Shown here in pieces: positions 35,303 through 48,802 of a stretch of 64,000 nucleotides of DNA. Each line of letters begins with the position of its first letter. The stretch's first letter is position 1. The position numbers were made by a program, and so were the translations under genes. The stretch spans positions 14,373,714 to 14,437,713 of the forward strand of contig NC_135777.1 in the NCBI RefSeq assembly GCF_028453695.1. Direction: 5' to 3'. This DNA comes from Augochlora pura (taxonomy: Eukaryota > Arthropoda > Insecta > Hymenoptera > Halictidae). The notes under the pieces were generated by a model. The model saw only the letters and a program-made list of their open reading frames with translations, did no database searches and was not told where the DNA came from.

Positions 35303-37965
35303 CCAAGGGGGGGTGGGCGCGGCAAAATTCTGAAGAAAACAACCGTCCTGACCTATATCCAGGTCCGGGGATCGAAAACCACCCCCGAGAGAGAAGCGTC
35401 GGCTCCTTCTTCGAACGTCTACTTTCTCGCCTATTCGACGCGCCTTTATTTTTAACATTCTACTTTACGCCGAGGAGATTTTCCGCGTCGCAGACTCCGG
35501 CCACTTCGGGCTACACGCCAGAAATACTCTCCTTCCCCGCCGGCATCGTCTAATCCGATTAAGCCTGGATACTCTCTCTTCCAGTCTGAGGAGACGGTTT
35601 TAGTCCCACCGTGTTCCACGTTCGATTCTCTTTCAACCCCACTTCGCCGACCCTCGGTCCGTTCGCCGCTCTGAATTTTTACCCTGTAACCCTGCAACCC
35701 TCGAATTAGCTTCTCGATCGAAATCCTGGCTTGTTGCACCCCCTCCGAAACCTTCCGATCACGGTACTGGACGCGCGAGATACGTTCACGGTCGCCATGC
35801 CTCGTTTCACCTGACGCCCTTGTCTTGCTGACCCCCACACGGTTCTCCAAAATAGTTGGACGAAAACTCGCCACGTGGCTTTTATCCACTTTCACTTTAT
35901 ACTTTAATTACCTCGCTGCTAATGGTTCCTGATCTTAAATGGCGAACCTTTTTTTCGTCCGTGTAATTGATCATGGTTTGCGTCATTTGCAATTGTACAG
36001 TTACAAGATTTATTGATATTTCTTTTGGTTCTTTTATTACTGTGTTATTCATTACATTTTACCGCCGAGAAGTGACTTTAACCTCCTGCCGTGCCATTTT
36101 TTTCATAGTTACAAAAATATCCACTTCTTCTACTGTAATCATTTTTTACAAGGGAAAGGAAAAATATTTATTGCGTATGTCTACATTTACTTGAATGATT
36201 AAATATCAATGGCAAGAGGACAGAATTTTATTCCGGCTTAAAAGAACGGAATAACATTTACACTTAACATGATCCTAATAGAAATAGGCAAGGGGTTAAT
36301 GTTTAATGTTTTATGAACGGATTTTACTAATTTGAGTGCACCCAAATAAGTAATTACATCGTCTAAGGTGAGAGGTTGTCATGGGATAGATTGCAGGATT
36401 TGATTGTCGAGAAAAAGGGACAACGAATTAATAAATTGGTCGTTACGTTTCATCTATAAATATGGTTGACGATACAACGATGCAATCGATATTCTGGCGA
36501 AGTCATTGTTAAACAAATATAAAATTCTGATACAATCATAAACAAATAAAAAAACTTTACAGTTCTATCTAACATAAATGCTGGATGACTATTAAAAGAA
36601 CATTAGAAGAATTTCAGGATACTGCTATATTATTTTCCACTAAATGTATAAATGTATTTGCGGTTCAAAATTTTGCAGTTTGATGACACGGTGGTCGGGG
36701 CTGACTTTTGCAGGAATTCTCGTAAGATGGGTTCCCAGCCCTGAAATTCCGCTTCAGCTCGGTGAAAAGGAATACGCGTTCCTTGTTACACCGCTCCGGA
36801 AAGAGAAGGTCCGATCCAGAGAACGAGGAAAGGGGCAAAGGGCGTCGTAAGAATGATCGATTCGTTTAACCCCCGCCGATCTCGGGAAGCAGAGCGTATT
36901 GGTCTATATCCGATAAACCGTAATTTCACTTTCGGGCCTGCGAGCTCGGGAGAGCTCGGCTGGTAAAGATGGCTCGATAAAAGCGGAAGCAAGCGGCCGA
37001 GCACAAGAAAATCCGCTGGAATGTGTCGGGTTCTAAACGCGGATTACTACTGGCGAGTACGTGGAGACCGTCGTGCATGAAATATACGCGAAGAACTGAC
37101 CGAACGGCAGCCAGATATCGTTTCTAGATAGAGGAATTGCTCAGAAAAGCGCTATGCCTTGTGCTCGACTTGGAAATTTTCCTATTCTACACAGCATCAT
37201 CTATTATTCCCATCCTCTGTTCTGCTTTGAATTTCCGGCGGTAACTTTTGGAATACTGGATAGTTGATATATCCGTACTCCTAAGATGAGAAACTGAAAT
37301 TTTGTGAACGCTACGAGGTTTGTAAGTTCTAGTTGCCGCTGGCATTTGTCGTTAAACCGTAAATGCGACACCAACGTGTTGCCACCGGCTAGTCTCCGAC
37401 ACCAGAAGTCCTCCGGGCATTCATAAACGATGATATCCAGGTCCAAGTCCCAGGTTCAAAGGTAATTAATTTCTTAAGCTGCAAAGCTTTCTTAACTACA
37501 TTTCATTGAAATTAACAATAATTAGTATTCGAATTGTAACTTTCACAACAAAAATTATACAGCAGTGTACCTAGAGTTGTCCTAAAGAGAACACCTCACT
37601 CTACGAAACCACTTTCGGATAAACTCTGGAAAAAGTTTGTCAGATTCATTCGAATTTGAAATACTTGTTAGAACATACTAATTTAATTTTTCACTTCGTC
37701 TTTTCATATCGAAGTATTTACATAAAAATTGACTTCGAAAGTGTTAAAATAGAGATCTTACTCTCTGGAGCCAACGTAGCTAGACTGCCATACAATAATT
37801 TTTTTCAAAGTTACAGAAATCTTAGACGAATCGGTAATACCAAATTAGAAAGCTAAAGAAAAGTAGCGTGCAGGCGGACCATGGAATTTCGTTTTGTCTC
37901 GTCGCAAAGAGGGTTGCAGGGGTATGGATTCGATCTGTCTGCTCGGCGGTGTTAAAGCCAGAAAT

Positions 37966-37991
37966 CGGCCCGGCCCGGCCCGGTCCGGCCC
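37966..37991. repeat. CGGCC pentamer run
   Basis: About five CGGCC/CGGTC units in a small GC-rich patch. Copy B counterpart at 61565-61590. Confidence 0.75.
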
Positions 37992-38213
37992 GAACTGGCG
38001 GATCTGCAATCGTGACAGCTCTACACGCTCGTCTCTATAACGTTCCTCTATTGGCGTTGAGTAGCTACCGAGTGAGGGCAATCTCGCTATTGATTGCACC
38101 TTGCATCCTCCCACCCCTTTTGCCCTCCGACCGAGTCCCCTCTCCTCGACCATCCCTTTCGTCCACCCCCGGCATTCCCACTCTCTCCCTTCGTGTCCCC
38201 CCTCTCGACTAGT

Positions 38214-38232
38214 CCCTCTCTCTCTCTCTCTC
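38214..38232. repeat. (TC)n microsatellite in pyrimidine-rich patch
   Basis: About nine TC units in a C/T-rich plus strand (38100-38280). Copy B counterpart at 61813-61831. Confidence 0.85.
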
Positions 38233-38965
38233 TTTTCCCTCTCCTACATCCCTATCTCCAGTCTTCTTTTCCACTCGTACCGAATTCCCAAAATTCCGAA
38301 CACTATCCTATCTCACTACACTGCTTCGTAACGCTTCAAGCCGAAACAAACCGTGAACAGAATAGTCACCCTCTGTATCCAAAAAAATATCCTACTTAAA
38401 GCTATGTGTTTTATTTAAAGGAAAGCAGCTATTTCTACGGGAACGTTTTCGTAAGTACCTCTTTAGACGGCATTTCCGAGGGGCAAACATTTTAGAATTA
38501 GAACAATGATAGTTCTGTGAGAGCAGGTGATATCGAAGCGTTCGTTACGAAAGGGTCGATGGGCGAGTATCGTATTTCCGGTAGCAATTTGGCCGTAATT
38601 GTTGTAATTCTTTGTAACCGTTTCACTGTTATCGACTGTGAATTGTTTAAAATTGTTGCAATACTATTCACTGAACGGAATTTGTATATTCGTGTTTCAA
38701 TAGTTACAACTCTTGTTTCCAATAACTGTTTTTTGTCTGTTTTCATGGGATCTTGCAACGGGAGATTGCGCGTTGGTCCATGAATTAATTTATCCATCTG
38801 ATAGCCGAGTGTTTAGCGGGAAAAAGCGCGGATCTTGTCCGCTCGATTAAAATTTGTATTTTGATCGAATTTATGCGGCGGCGGCGCGCTATAAATGCAT
38901 GAGGATCCCTAGTATGGTAATGGGGGAGGCAGCAAGGCAGCGATACCTTGTACGAAAATAAATTG

Positions 38966-39950
38966 TAGGCGCGGGGTAACATTTTTCGACTCACCGGAAA
39001 ATCGATTCCTAGCTGGCGAACACGTGTGATGCTTAGCGGAATCATTAGCCCTTGTGATTTAAATTGGAACGAAGGTGACGTCCAATTAAGGGAGAAAGCT
39101 TGTTTGCAACTCGATTGTAATATACACCGGGCACGTTGAATTCATTTCCGTCGAATGTAACTCGTTGTAAGAGACAGAGATTGTTGCAAGCGTGAACGAT
39201 TGATTTTGTTACGTGCCGATAATTAGAAAATTGTTTAAGGAATTTCGTATGCGCCAGCCCTTGCGTTTAGCAATCTGCAAATGAAAAATAAACGACTTCG
39301 CTGTTGTTTCGCCGATTTCATTTCGAAATCGTTCCTCTGTAGCTACTTTTTCTAGATTGCTCTTGGAATTTGTGGGTTTCAATGCACATCTGCAGTCTAG
39401 TCATTACAGTAAGTAGAACGGGTCAGTGGTGATCAGACTATATGCTCCACGCGTATTTTCAGGAACTGCTTTCCTCAAATATCAGTCCCGTTTACCGAAG
39501 AAAATAACTCTATTTAATTCAGCCCGAGCACACACATTAGCACATACTTTATTTCTGTTTTTACCCTTCTTAAACACAGATTCGATATTTCCTTAATTCT
39601 TTAACAGACAATGTAATTTAGTAAAATGACACTCGCCGTCTCCTCTTAATAATTTATAACTAATGGTAGCCGCAGACCTTGTTACCATTTACTTTTATTT
39701 CATATATTAATTCTTATTATGTCATTCTAGAAATTCTATTGCATTTCCAAGCATTTCTTCTACATTATTTCACCGAGGAGTCAAAGAGTTAAACAAATTG
39801 CAATGATGCTTCGGTTCTCTAAAATGTTGCACATAAAAAGATAATATACCTCATCATTCGCAGAGCTACCACTATGTAAATTATGTCATTTTCCAACTTC
39901 TTCAAGAACAATATCAGACGCCGGAAATTTCATTAAAACGGATTATTAAC
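38966..39950. other. Non-coding, mostly AT-rich
   Basis: First sequence beyond the duplicated block. AT-rich with no supported frame; nothing else to report. Confidence 0.55.
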
Positions 39951-40560
39951 ATTTCTATGATAAATGGTATTCGGAACGACGACTCGGATTGTCGTCGAAC
40001 TTTTGGGAAACGAGTTTCCTCGCAGGCTGGCGGACGCAGCTCGAAAATTCACGCAGCAGGAGGAGAGCGAGGCTGGAATCGAACTGGAACTCGATTCCAG
40101 GTTGGCTCTGCAGTCTTTTGTCCCTTCCACTGGCAACCCGGATCGCTCTTCCGGCCGCGACCTGCCCACCAATCGTCGGCCGAAATAACGTCGCTTATTT
40201 TTACCGGAATATCGAGGAACGCGTTGACGCTCGTGCCCCGCTGACGTCAATTCCGTTCATTAATTCGCCATCCGAGTGCGGTCCAGACTCGAGACGAGGA
40301 TCGGGATCGTCTGGCTTTCGCGCCGACACGACACCGAAACCGATAGGCTCCGCCGATCGCCGAAAATTACGAGGAAACTATTTTCCGCTGGTTTTCGAGC
40401 CGAGCCGCCGAACCACGCTCTATCCGCAGGTAATTAGGGCGCAATTTGTCAATTCCATAATCGCTGGAACGTCGCGCGATTGTGTTCGGCAATGTGGCGC
40501 GATGTAAATCGACGGAGAATTCCTCGGCAACGAGCCGTGTAATAAACGCGACATCCACGG
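39950..40560. other. CpG-rich segment
   Basis: Three overlapping plus-strand frames (best 39989-40507, 172 codons) plus minus-strand frames, so low stop density explains them. A CAG/GTAATT donor-like site at about 40429 and a TTTCCTCGCAG acceptor-like site near 40024 would bracket a roughly 405-bp exon, but the encoded Arg/Ser-rich peptide is not recognisable. Confidence 0.4.
40073..40100. other. Perfect 10-bp hairpin
   Basis: CTGGAATCGA and TCGATTCCAG with an 8-base loop. One arm looks like a tRNA T-arm, but no acceptor stem, D-arm or anticodon arm fits around it. Confidence 0.7.
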
Positions 40561-41700
40561 GAAAATCTAGAATGTCCGTGGAAACTTACGAACATGAGAC
40601 CTTGAAACTTGTGGATACTGCAGATCTAATAATTCAAGTTGTGATACACCGTTGACAGTAACATAATATTATTCTTAATATTGTTATATTCTACAATATT
40701 CTAAATTTTGTTGTAATCTTATACTTTCTTCACTGTTCTGTGTAAGAGTATAGTATGGGTGAGAGTGTATGGTATGTAAGAAGAGTGTGCGGTTGTATGA
40801 ATGTATAGTAATAAGATGAACATGAATGCATGGTTGTGTGAGAGAAACAAACGTATGATTCGGATCATCGATCGAGCGAGCGAGAGCGGAACGTGGCGGC
40901 ACTTCTTTGGTGACGCCACGTGAGAACAGATGTCGTTTTTGTATATTTTGTTATCTAATAAAAGTTCCTTACATCTGTTACTAATTTCAATTCATCTATA
41001 TCCCTGCTCACAAAATGTAAGCAAATGTTTTTATTTTTAGTTTTATTGCATTTTATCCGTTTTCGCGCAACTGCTACATTATTATTCTCTGTCTGAAATA
41101 AAGGGCAATCCTGTCGATCTATAAAGTTATAACTATTATTATTGTTATTGTGATTATTATTATTATCATCTCAAGCTCAAAACTTAGAGGATCTTTAGAA
41201 TTATAACTTCTTGTAATTATCTATAATTTAAAACATCGCTGTAACCGAAAGGGAATTATTAACCCCCTGAAGATAAACGATTTAGTTATCTACAGTTAAT
41301 ACAGTTACAATTTAGTCGTGTTCACAAGAGAACGTAAAATCTTCTTATTAATTTTTTGCGGTTTCAAAAGATGCTCATTTACGGAGTTAATAAACATTAG
41401 ATCTTTATGCAAATTCCCATTCGTTACTGTTATTTTATAAAAAGTACAAGAAGCTAGAAATTTCTTGTACTCAGAAGAAGAATTATGAAGAGCTAAACCG
41501 TTTGTGTTTTACAAACTTCTACGAGTCCTAATGTAGCACAATCATTACCTATCTAAACAGCAACTACTTTACACAATCTTTATCATGAGAAATCCTTGAA
41601 TGGATAAAAACATAATAAGTGCTACAAGACCACACCTCTAGAAATGTTCGACTAAAAAGTTTCCAACATCCTCTTTCATTGTGCAAGAGTTTAGCTCCTT
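40560..41700. other. AT-rich non-coding sequence
   Basis: AT-rich. ATT/TTA triplet repeats lie at about 41133-41169, and GTATG/GTGTG-rich sequence at 40740-40860. A GAGCGAGCGAGAG motif lies near 40873. No gene. Confidence 0.55.
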
Positions 41701-43570
41701 TTTGCCGATACGACAACCCTCCGCGTTATTGTACGAGAGCTTCCGGTTCAGAAAATTCGTCAGTGCGAATCGTTAACGACACGAGCGTGTGCACGATTGT
41801 GTAAGCGAGGTGTCGCGTTGAAAAGACTCCGAAACTGTTCAGAGTAGGCGCGCGACACCCTCAGAATCGCGCGGATCCAATAAGACGACACACCTTCGCC
41901 TAGCGAAATAAAAATGAAAGACTGTAGGACGTCGCGTGCTTTGATTTCTTCACTTTCTTCGGACGCGACGCCCCGTAAATTTCCCCCGGCCGGCTCGACG
42001 CGGCTCGACGCTCGTAAATCGAGACCGCACGGCTCGATGGCCGCGGCTCGACGCTCAACGTAACCGTAAAACGATGCGAAAGAGATCGAGAGCGCCGGTC
42101 GCCTCGGTCATTACTAGCTCGCGGATCTTTATGGACGCGAGCCCGGCTTTTTTAGGGCGAACCGATGGAAACGGGAATTAGAGGTTTACTGCGCCGATAA
42201 ACGTTCCTCTCGGGCAAACGGGAATATCAACCGTGGACGCAACGAGTGGAATTATCTGCCCGCGCGTACGTCCGTTTCGGTACGTTCGGAGCGAACACTG
42301 GTTCAAGATGCGACGAACGATTTTTTTTTTGGAAAATGTTTCGCGCGAGAGAGATTATTGAATTTGCTGTGCAGAAAAAACTGGACAAAAATGACCGAAA
42401 TTATACGGTTTTTGTTAGTTACAACGAACGCAGTAGAAATTGTTGAACGCATACAGGGTAGGATACGAAGGGCTAATCAAATTTCCGTCTTTCAAAAAGA
42501 AGAATGTTCCTGGTGAGTTGATTCATCTCTAAAATGTAGCTGTAGAAAACAACTTTTTGTTGGCATCAAATTAATCCTCCTATAGAGATCCAAAAATATG
42601 AAAATATAATTCATTGACATTATTTATGCATTTATTTAATTAATTACTAGGTCCGTTAAATAAATAGGTTAATTAAATACGTTTATATTAACATAGATTT
42701 ACATTTATATACAACTCCCTTATGATCATGATTTTCTTGCTCGGTGGATTGTTATTCGACTGTAATGTATCCAAAATCAATATGTTTGTCACATTCGTCA
42801 TTTCGCTGTCAACAGAAATGAATTTCAAGTAAGATCCCTGTTCGATATTACCTTAATTTGATTGACACTTATGTCATCATAAATGATTGAGAAGCAAGTT
42901 GAACGCGTCGGCCCCTAAGGCTGAATTAATAGCGAGCTTTGGCGACCGCGATTATCGTTTAACGAACGCTGGAGAATAAGGTATCGCAAATGTTCCCAAG
43001 GGTCCGATAAGGCGGCCGTGTGTAGTCGAAACGAGGAAATCGTTATGGCTGCCGTTCGATTCGTATTTCCGGTAGCGGAACGTCTTCGCGACGGACACCG
43101 TGCACGGAGACGTGATCGAAATTAGGGAGGGTCGCGGACAGGTAATGGAATCGAACGAAATTGCGTCGGATATGAGGCGCTGGTATCGAACGTATCGCCG
43201 TGACGACGTTACCGAGGCCATCCTTATCGCGTTCAGGATCCGAGGAAGACATTAACCTATCAACTTCCATGGTCGCCATTTCGTGCTCTAACCAGCCTTC
43301 TTTCATTTTAATATCTCTCTCGTTATCTTCGAGTAGCCACGTCGCTCTTTCACGCAACAATTTATACAGTTGCAGAAAGTATGATTTAAAAGTAATCCTA
43401 TATGCAAATTATTGTAGGGTTTTTCCGGGTATGAAAGGCAGAATGGTCGAGTGTCATAAAATGGTAATGAATGGGACACATGGGGACAGAGTGTTTGGGC
43501 GACTTCGAGTGGCCTGAGTCTATTGCTTAGGTTCCTCGAAGTCCTGCGTGGCCGAAAGATAGAGTGTGAG
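41700..43570. other. CpG-rich and AT-rich mosaic
   Basis: CpG-rich at 41820-42330 with repeated CGGCTCGACGC-like words (41990-42055) and at 42900-43230; AT-rich at 42330-42900. An ATACAGGGTA motif lies at 42451-42460. No supported gene. Confidence 0.5.
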
Positions 43571-43960
43571 TGAGCAAGAGGAAAAGAAAGAAAGAAAGAG
43601 AGAGAACGAGTAAGGATGAAATAGCGTGTGAGGTAGAGCGAAAGAGAATGAATGCAAGAGAGAGAAAGAATAGTAGGATAATTTGGAAAAAGGCGAGTAA
43701 GGGTGGCGAAACGAGCGGAAAAAGATCGTGTCAGTCGAAGGAGAACCGTTGCGTAGAAAAGTCGTTGTTGTTGTTGCGTCGTTGTCGAAGTCGTTGCGTT
43801 GTCATTGTTGTTATTATTCTTCTTATAAGTCGTGGGAAGTTGTGGCTTATTAATAATAATCTATTATTGTTATTGTTAATCGAAGGTGCTCTTAGTTGTT
43901 GTTTTATTATTACCACGGAGTCACGTGGGATTTACCTTTGAAAATAATCCCTATATTATT
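43571..43960. repeat. Simple-sequence cluster: AAAG, GA and GTT repeats
   Basis: (GAAA)n and GA at 43580-43608, purine-biased DNA to about 43690, then GTT/GTC triplets at 43761-43820 and TTA/TTG triplets to 43905. The 123-codon frame across it (43570-43941) is a translation of simple repeats, first Lys/Arg/Glu-rich and then Leu/Ile-rich, and is not credible as a gene. Confidence 0.7.
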
Positions 43961-44400
43961 GTAAGCTTTTGTACGGGGTAATTTTTGTAAATTGCTTCAC
44001 AAGAACCAGAATGAGAAGAAGAATTCGTTTCTCAAACTGAAAATTGTTAGTCGTAAAAATTAAAATAGAAGTATTACAGCCTTCAACTGCCGTTTAAGCA
44101 TTTAATTATGTAACTCAAATAATTAAATCACTCAATTTAATACTACTAAATATTACTGAATTTATATCCAAAATAGAATTCGCCGACATAAATCGTTCTA
44201 CAAACGTGACAAGTGTCCACATACTTAAGGACGGAAATGTACACAAAAACGCGAACTTCTGTACTACAGTAAAAATTAAACCATCGACTAAACGTGGTTC
44301 AATTGTAGGAGAAAAATATCCTGTCCATTCACGATAGACTAAGCATTGGTACGCTTAGAAAGATTCGCTGGATCCTTTGATCGTTAGGTCGGTGTCGATT
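43961..44400. other. AT-rich spacer
   Basis: AT-rich with AATTAAAT-like words; nothing supported. Confidence 0.55.
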
Positions 44401-45420
44401 GAAACGAGCCGTAGTGCGAGATAAAAACGTGTGTCACTATCGAGGGTGGAAAAAGAAGAGCCGGTTAGAGAGCGGTGGTCCGCGCGACCACTACAAAACC
44501 GGCGAGAAACTACGGAATTAGATAAAAATTGTCGGCAGAGTGGGTGGGGGAGAGGGTTGACAGTTTACGGGGTGAGGCATTTCCCGTTTAGACCCGTCTC
44601 ACGGAAGGTATCATCGGAGGGCTATCGATCCGCTCGGCCGTCGCGTTGCTCGAACAAAAACCGAGCCGGTTTGCTTGTCTGAATATTGACCGATTCCGCT
44701 GCGCGGAATTGCAGGACGGCGTTGGATCCTCTCCGGGAGAATCGACGGGAAACGTTAACGCTCGCGAAAGGTATCTCGGCGGAAGGATGCTATCGATCCG
44801 GGGACGAGCCGACGTCGAGCAAAAAGCCGGCGTTCGTCCCGTCGTCGTTGAGGACTATCGACCGATTGTCGACTATCCTGCGGAATTGCGGGACGCCCGT
44901 CGACGTTGTGGAAAACGCGAACGTCGAAACGAAGGAGGAGGATCGTTGCCGACGAGCGTCGTGAAACGGCAAGCGCCGGAAACAGACGGAAACGGGCGAA
45001 AACGCGGTGAGTTCATCCCGATAACGCGGTCGCATTCATTATTGCTCGTAGTTTGTTGCCAATTACCCGAAGTGTCCAGCGACGTCGCGTTCCAGACGAG
45101 GTGAGCGTGTCATCGGGTAATATCTGCGCGCAGCTCGCGTCGCGGACGCACCGATACGTACACACGCGGCCCTGTGTATGCACCGGTGCATACGTGCACC
45201 GGCACGCCGGACGTGGAAGAGGAGTGGCCGTGTGCTGCATCGGACAGCTCGCAACTGCGTACACACGTCGCGCACTCGTAATAATCGTTGTCCGAAACGT
45301 TGATTCGATTCGCTTTTTTCTTCCACCGTTTATTGCTCGACTTTCTGTTGGAACTTTCCGTACGGGGTGACACTAGGCCTTTCCTCTACCCTTTGCATTC
45401 GTGTAATCGGCCAAATCATT
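44400..45420. other. CpG-rich segment with palindrome
   Basis: The longest CpG-rich stretch in the unique part of the window. Frames are open on both strands (best 44646-45104, 152 codons), with no domain. It contains an 18-bp perfect palindrome at 45176-45193. Composition fits a promoter-proximal island, but there is no transcript evidence in the sequence itself. Confidence 0.45.
45176..45193. other. Perfect 18-bp palindrome, CACCGGTG core
   Basis: GTATGCACCGGTGCATAC is its own reverse complement and is followed by another TGCACCGG. The same TGCACCGG half-site occurs as an inverted pair at 49767-49788. It may be a binding site for a dimeric factor; the factor is unknown. Confidence 0.6.
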
Positions 45421-45479
45421 GTCCTTCATTTCATTCTTGGAATGCTGGCAGCTTTTGTTTTTCAAATTCTTACGTACTG

Positions 45480-45915
45480 AAATTTTTAGATTCTTGGCTC
45501 CCTTCTACATCTCTATGACGTCTAATTTGCCACTTTTCTGCATTTCTAATGCACTTCGAATTGCTATCCTCTTTACGTCCGGATCATTCGTAGAATTGCT
45601 ATTCTCTTGGCATTCCTATTGTCCTTCAAATTGCAGTTCCCTCTGCGTTCCCATGGCTTTCTACCCAGGGAACTCGTGGCTCTTTGCATCCTCAAAATTT
45701 TGGTTACAGCGTGACTCTTTTGAATACTCTTTGGCACTGTAACCTTCTGCATTCACAGTATCTTTGCAATAATAGCTGCTTGCATTCTCACAACCTTTGC
45801 AATTATGACCTTCTGTGCTACCATTCTGCGACCTTTCATGTTATTAATTCCCTGCTATTCCTGAACCTTTCGCATTCCCAAAGACCATGGGAATAGCAGT
45901 CCCTTGCATTCTTAA
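45480..45915. repeat. Degenerate minisatellite, unit about 17 bp
   Basis: Blocks headed CTTTGCATTC or CTTCTGCATTC and ending AAC or AT recur about every 16-18 bp, clearest at 45730-45915 (for example CTTGCATTCTCACAAC, CTTTGCAATTATGAC). Older and more mixed toward 45480. Unit boundaries were set by eye. Confidence 0.5.
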
Positions 45916-46700
45916 TACCTTATATTACAATATAATAAAGTCCTTCAGTATTTAATTATTTACATTTCAGGATATCTTAAGAAATGCGACTTTTTCCACA
46001 AATATCTTGAAATAGATTGATCTTGAAATAAAATTGATCTCAACTCACCGTTCAGTCAATTGAAATCAATCAATTGAAAGATACATCATCAAGAACCACC
46101 AATGATCAGCCAGAACCTACTTGGTACCACAACGATAATTGTTTTACTTGGAATCAAAGCAAAGCAACTATTCGTATTACTTCTTGCTTGATTATGTTTT
46201 GACCAATTACTATGAATTAGTTATATTAACAAATGAGTCATAATCTTTAATCATTAATCGGATTACTTGGAATATTATGTGACGAACCACACTTCCATCT
46301 ACATTCAAGATTGCAAGTACACTAAGCTAACTTTTGGCATATCTAGCGTAACTTTTGTTCCAAAGAACCCTCCTATGCTGCTAAATGCCATTTATTGTTA
46401 TTTCAGTTTACCTCAACTACAATCTTGAGTCCATTCACCCAAGTCCTCTCCCTGAAATTATTTAAAAAAAACACGACTCCTAATAAGTTCAACAGCTACT
46501 TTTCCGAGCCTTTTATAAGATTTCCATAAAATCTCGACAAAATACTCGTGATTAAACTGTGAGGATTTAATGCACCCGACGTAAAAATAAGTGCGTATTT
46601 TATTCCAGCATCTGATTTTTCATTCCGCATAAAAATCCTCAGCTCATCCCTAACATTTTTTATGTCCCACGAAGCACTCCCCTAAGTCTCGGCAAAACGA
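45916..46700. other. AT-rich non-coding sequence
   Basis: AT-rich, with local duplications of ATCTTGAAAT and AATTGAT near 46000-46080. No gene. Confidence 0.55.
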
Positions 46701-48800
46701 ACCTTTCGTTTTAACGCGGGGTCAAAAATGGCCGTTTTCTGGTGCTTCGTTGCAAGTTAAGAGCTCGTTTCAGCGTGTTCATCGTGATACTTCGACGACC
46801 CGGTTTTTCGCGGGCGCGAGCGGCGCGGCGCGGCGCGCGCGCGCCTGCAACTCAATGTTTATCGAAGGAATAAAAAAGGAAGGAAACGGCGCGGCACAGA
46901 GCAGCGGGGAGAAATATACGCGACGAGGAAAAGTTTCTCGATAACGGCGCCAGCGTAATCTTAACGGGACGTACACTCGCTCTGCCTTTTCCAGCCTTTT
47001 TCGCAGCTTCGAGTCACCCCTCCGGGGATATTCGACTAAATTATTCGCTTTCCTCGCGTCCGCCTTTCTCTTTCAACCGGGCAACGACAAAACGTTTTTC
47101 CTACAAACTTCCTACATCGTCCTTTCCTCTCTTCTCGCGAGTTTCTCGATTTCGAATCGTCCCGAACGAAATACGCAGCACACCCCTCGAAAACGAAACG
47201 TTCTCTCTCGTCTTTTCTCCCCTCCCACTCCCTTCTCCGTTGACAATTCCGGCCGGAAACCGGGACAGTCTCTCATGCAAAAGTAAGTGGGAACTGCGAA
47301 ATGAAATTTTTTCGCCCCAGACTGCTGCACCACGGGAAATCGAATTTGAATATGCGTCCTGCACGTCGGCGCGATTGAATCGCCTAAGCGGTGGCATGGA
47401 TTCGCGGTGCGCGCGGGTTTTCGTTTTCGTTACATGCTCGTGCTTGCAGCGGAACGCCCGGTAGCCACCGAAAGTTTCCGACTCGGTGGATTTTCCACTT
47501 TAGATCCCGGACGCGATGTCCGAAAGCTTTTTAACGCGGAGCACGCGGGAAATAATAGACTGCTCGGATTTGTCCCAGTTTACTTCGATCGCGGGCAAAC
47601 GATTTATCTGGACGAAAACTTTCTGGCTGTTTATACTTATTTCGCAGGAGTCGGTTCTTGCGAGCTTGATTCTTTCTATCTCTTCTTAAGTGTTCTATAA
47701 AGGTATCGGGGTATGGTTACTTTCGGTTGGCCTTTGACTTTACTTGCATAGTTCACATAATTCCTACGTACCGTATTTTCAATTATTAAATATGCTCACG
47801 TTACTTGCGCATTTAAAAGGCGGAAGTTGCGAAGAGAAATATTTTAGATGCAGAGAAATGTAAGAGGCCTCCAATAAAAACATCTTCGAGCGCAAATGGT
47901 TCATATTCTCTAAGCAAGTTAAGTTGATATTCAGTTAAGGAGAGAGAAGTCTGTAACAAGAAATGTTGTACAATTTTGAATATCTTAACTCTACGTTGAA
48001 TACATTCTAATTCACTATTTGAGCTATATCTTATTTTCTTGCAATATCCTTTTCTTTACTTTGTACCACATATTTTTGTTTCATTTACACTGCCATTTAT
48101 TTCTATCTTTCTTTCCACTACAAAATCACCACAAAAAAGTAATAATTAAATTTAATTCTTAAAAAAACGCAAAGCTAAGCTACACATTTCTCTATTTCTG
48201 CATACAATGACAACTTGATTTACATCTGTGACATCCATCACATGATGTGCAACAACTGTAATCTCAGAAAACATCATAGTTAAGTGAACAGTTCAACTGC
48301 ATAAAAGGGATTCTTGCTATTCGCTGTACTCTCGGAACGTTTAAATTTGCCATATAATAAACCTGATATGAAACCGTGATATGCATAAACCTCAATCTTA
48401 GTGAACGCAATAGAAAATAAAATTTTAGAACGCATGAAAGGACTCATTATGCGCTGTGCACCTCCTAGGGCAGTTTAGAACGTACACAGGCCTGAAAAGA
48501 GAAGAGAACGAAATTTTTGAGGGAATGTTCAGGAAACAGTTGCCCCTCTGGAACCCGGCGCCCACGATCCGTGAGTTCCACGCAAAGCGATCCGCTCGCT
48601 GCCAGTTAGAAGCCTAACTATCTCCGACGTTTAATCGTTAAACCGCCCGCCGCGCGTAAACTCTCGTGTTCTCCGCACCTGACGAACTGCAAACTGGTTC
48701 CTGTTCGCAGCTCGAACCCGCCGGGTTCACCAGCGAAACATCGAGTTTCCCTCGTTAACGTTTTTAACGGAGCGTAAGAGTTTCGAGACAGCGAAACTCA
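46700..48800. other. CpG-rich, AT-rich, then mixed sequence
   Basis: CpG-rich at 46700-47650 (GCGCGG run at 46822-46849), AT-rich at 47700-48470, GC-richer at 48480-48800. A GCAAAA/GTAAGT donor-like site lies at 47281. Frames of up to 98 codons overlap on both strands and none is recognised. Confidence 0.5.
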
Positions 48801-48802
48801 CG

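Larger units (their letters stand above)
30555..38965. repeat. 8,411-bp duplicated block, copy A
   Basis: Identical and colinear with 54154-62564 at a constant offset of 23,599 bp, with no indels. Four single-base differences were found by eye, at 33344, 34636, 36101 and 37105 (G/T/T/C here; A/C/C/T in copy B), all transitions. This copy runs seamlessly into unique sequence on both sides, so it is the better-anchored copy. It contains no recognised gene: microsatellites, a hairpin at 34287-34315, a G16 run at 35287-35302 and CpG-rich patches at about 31540-31980, 33000-33330, 33900-34330, 35060-35870 and 36690-37100. Confidence 0.97.

Noticed and set aside
40073..40100. tRNA T-arm-like sequence
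   Set aside because: It is a simple 10-bp hairpin; no acceptor stem, D-arm or anticodon arm can be folded around it.
39989..40507. 172-codon plus-strand frame
   Set aside because: Three overlapping plus frames and minus frames are open across the same GC-rich stretch, so length carries no weight.
44646..45104. 152-codon plus-strand frame
   Set aside because: Same low stop density argument; no known domain.
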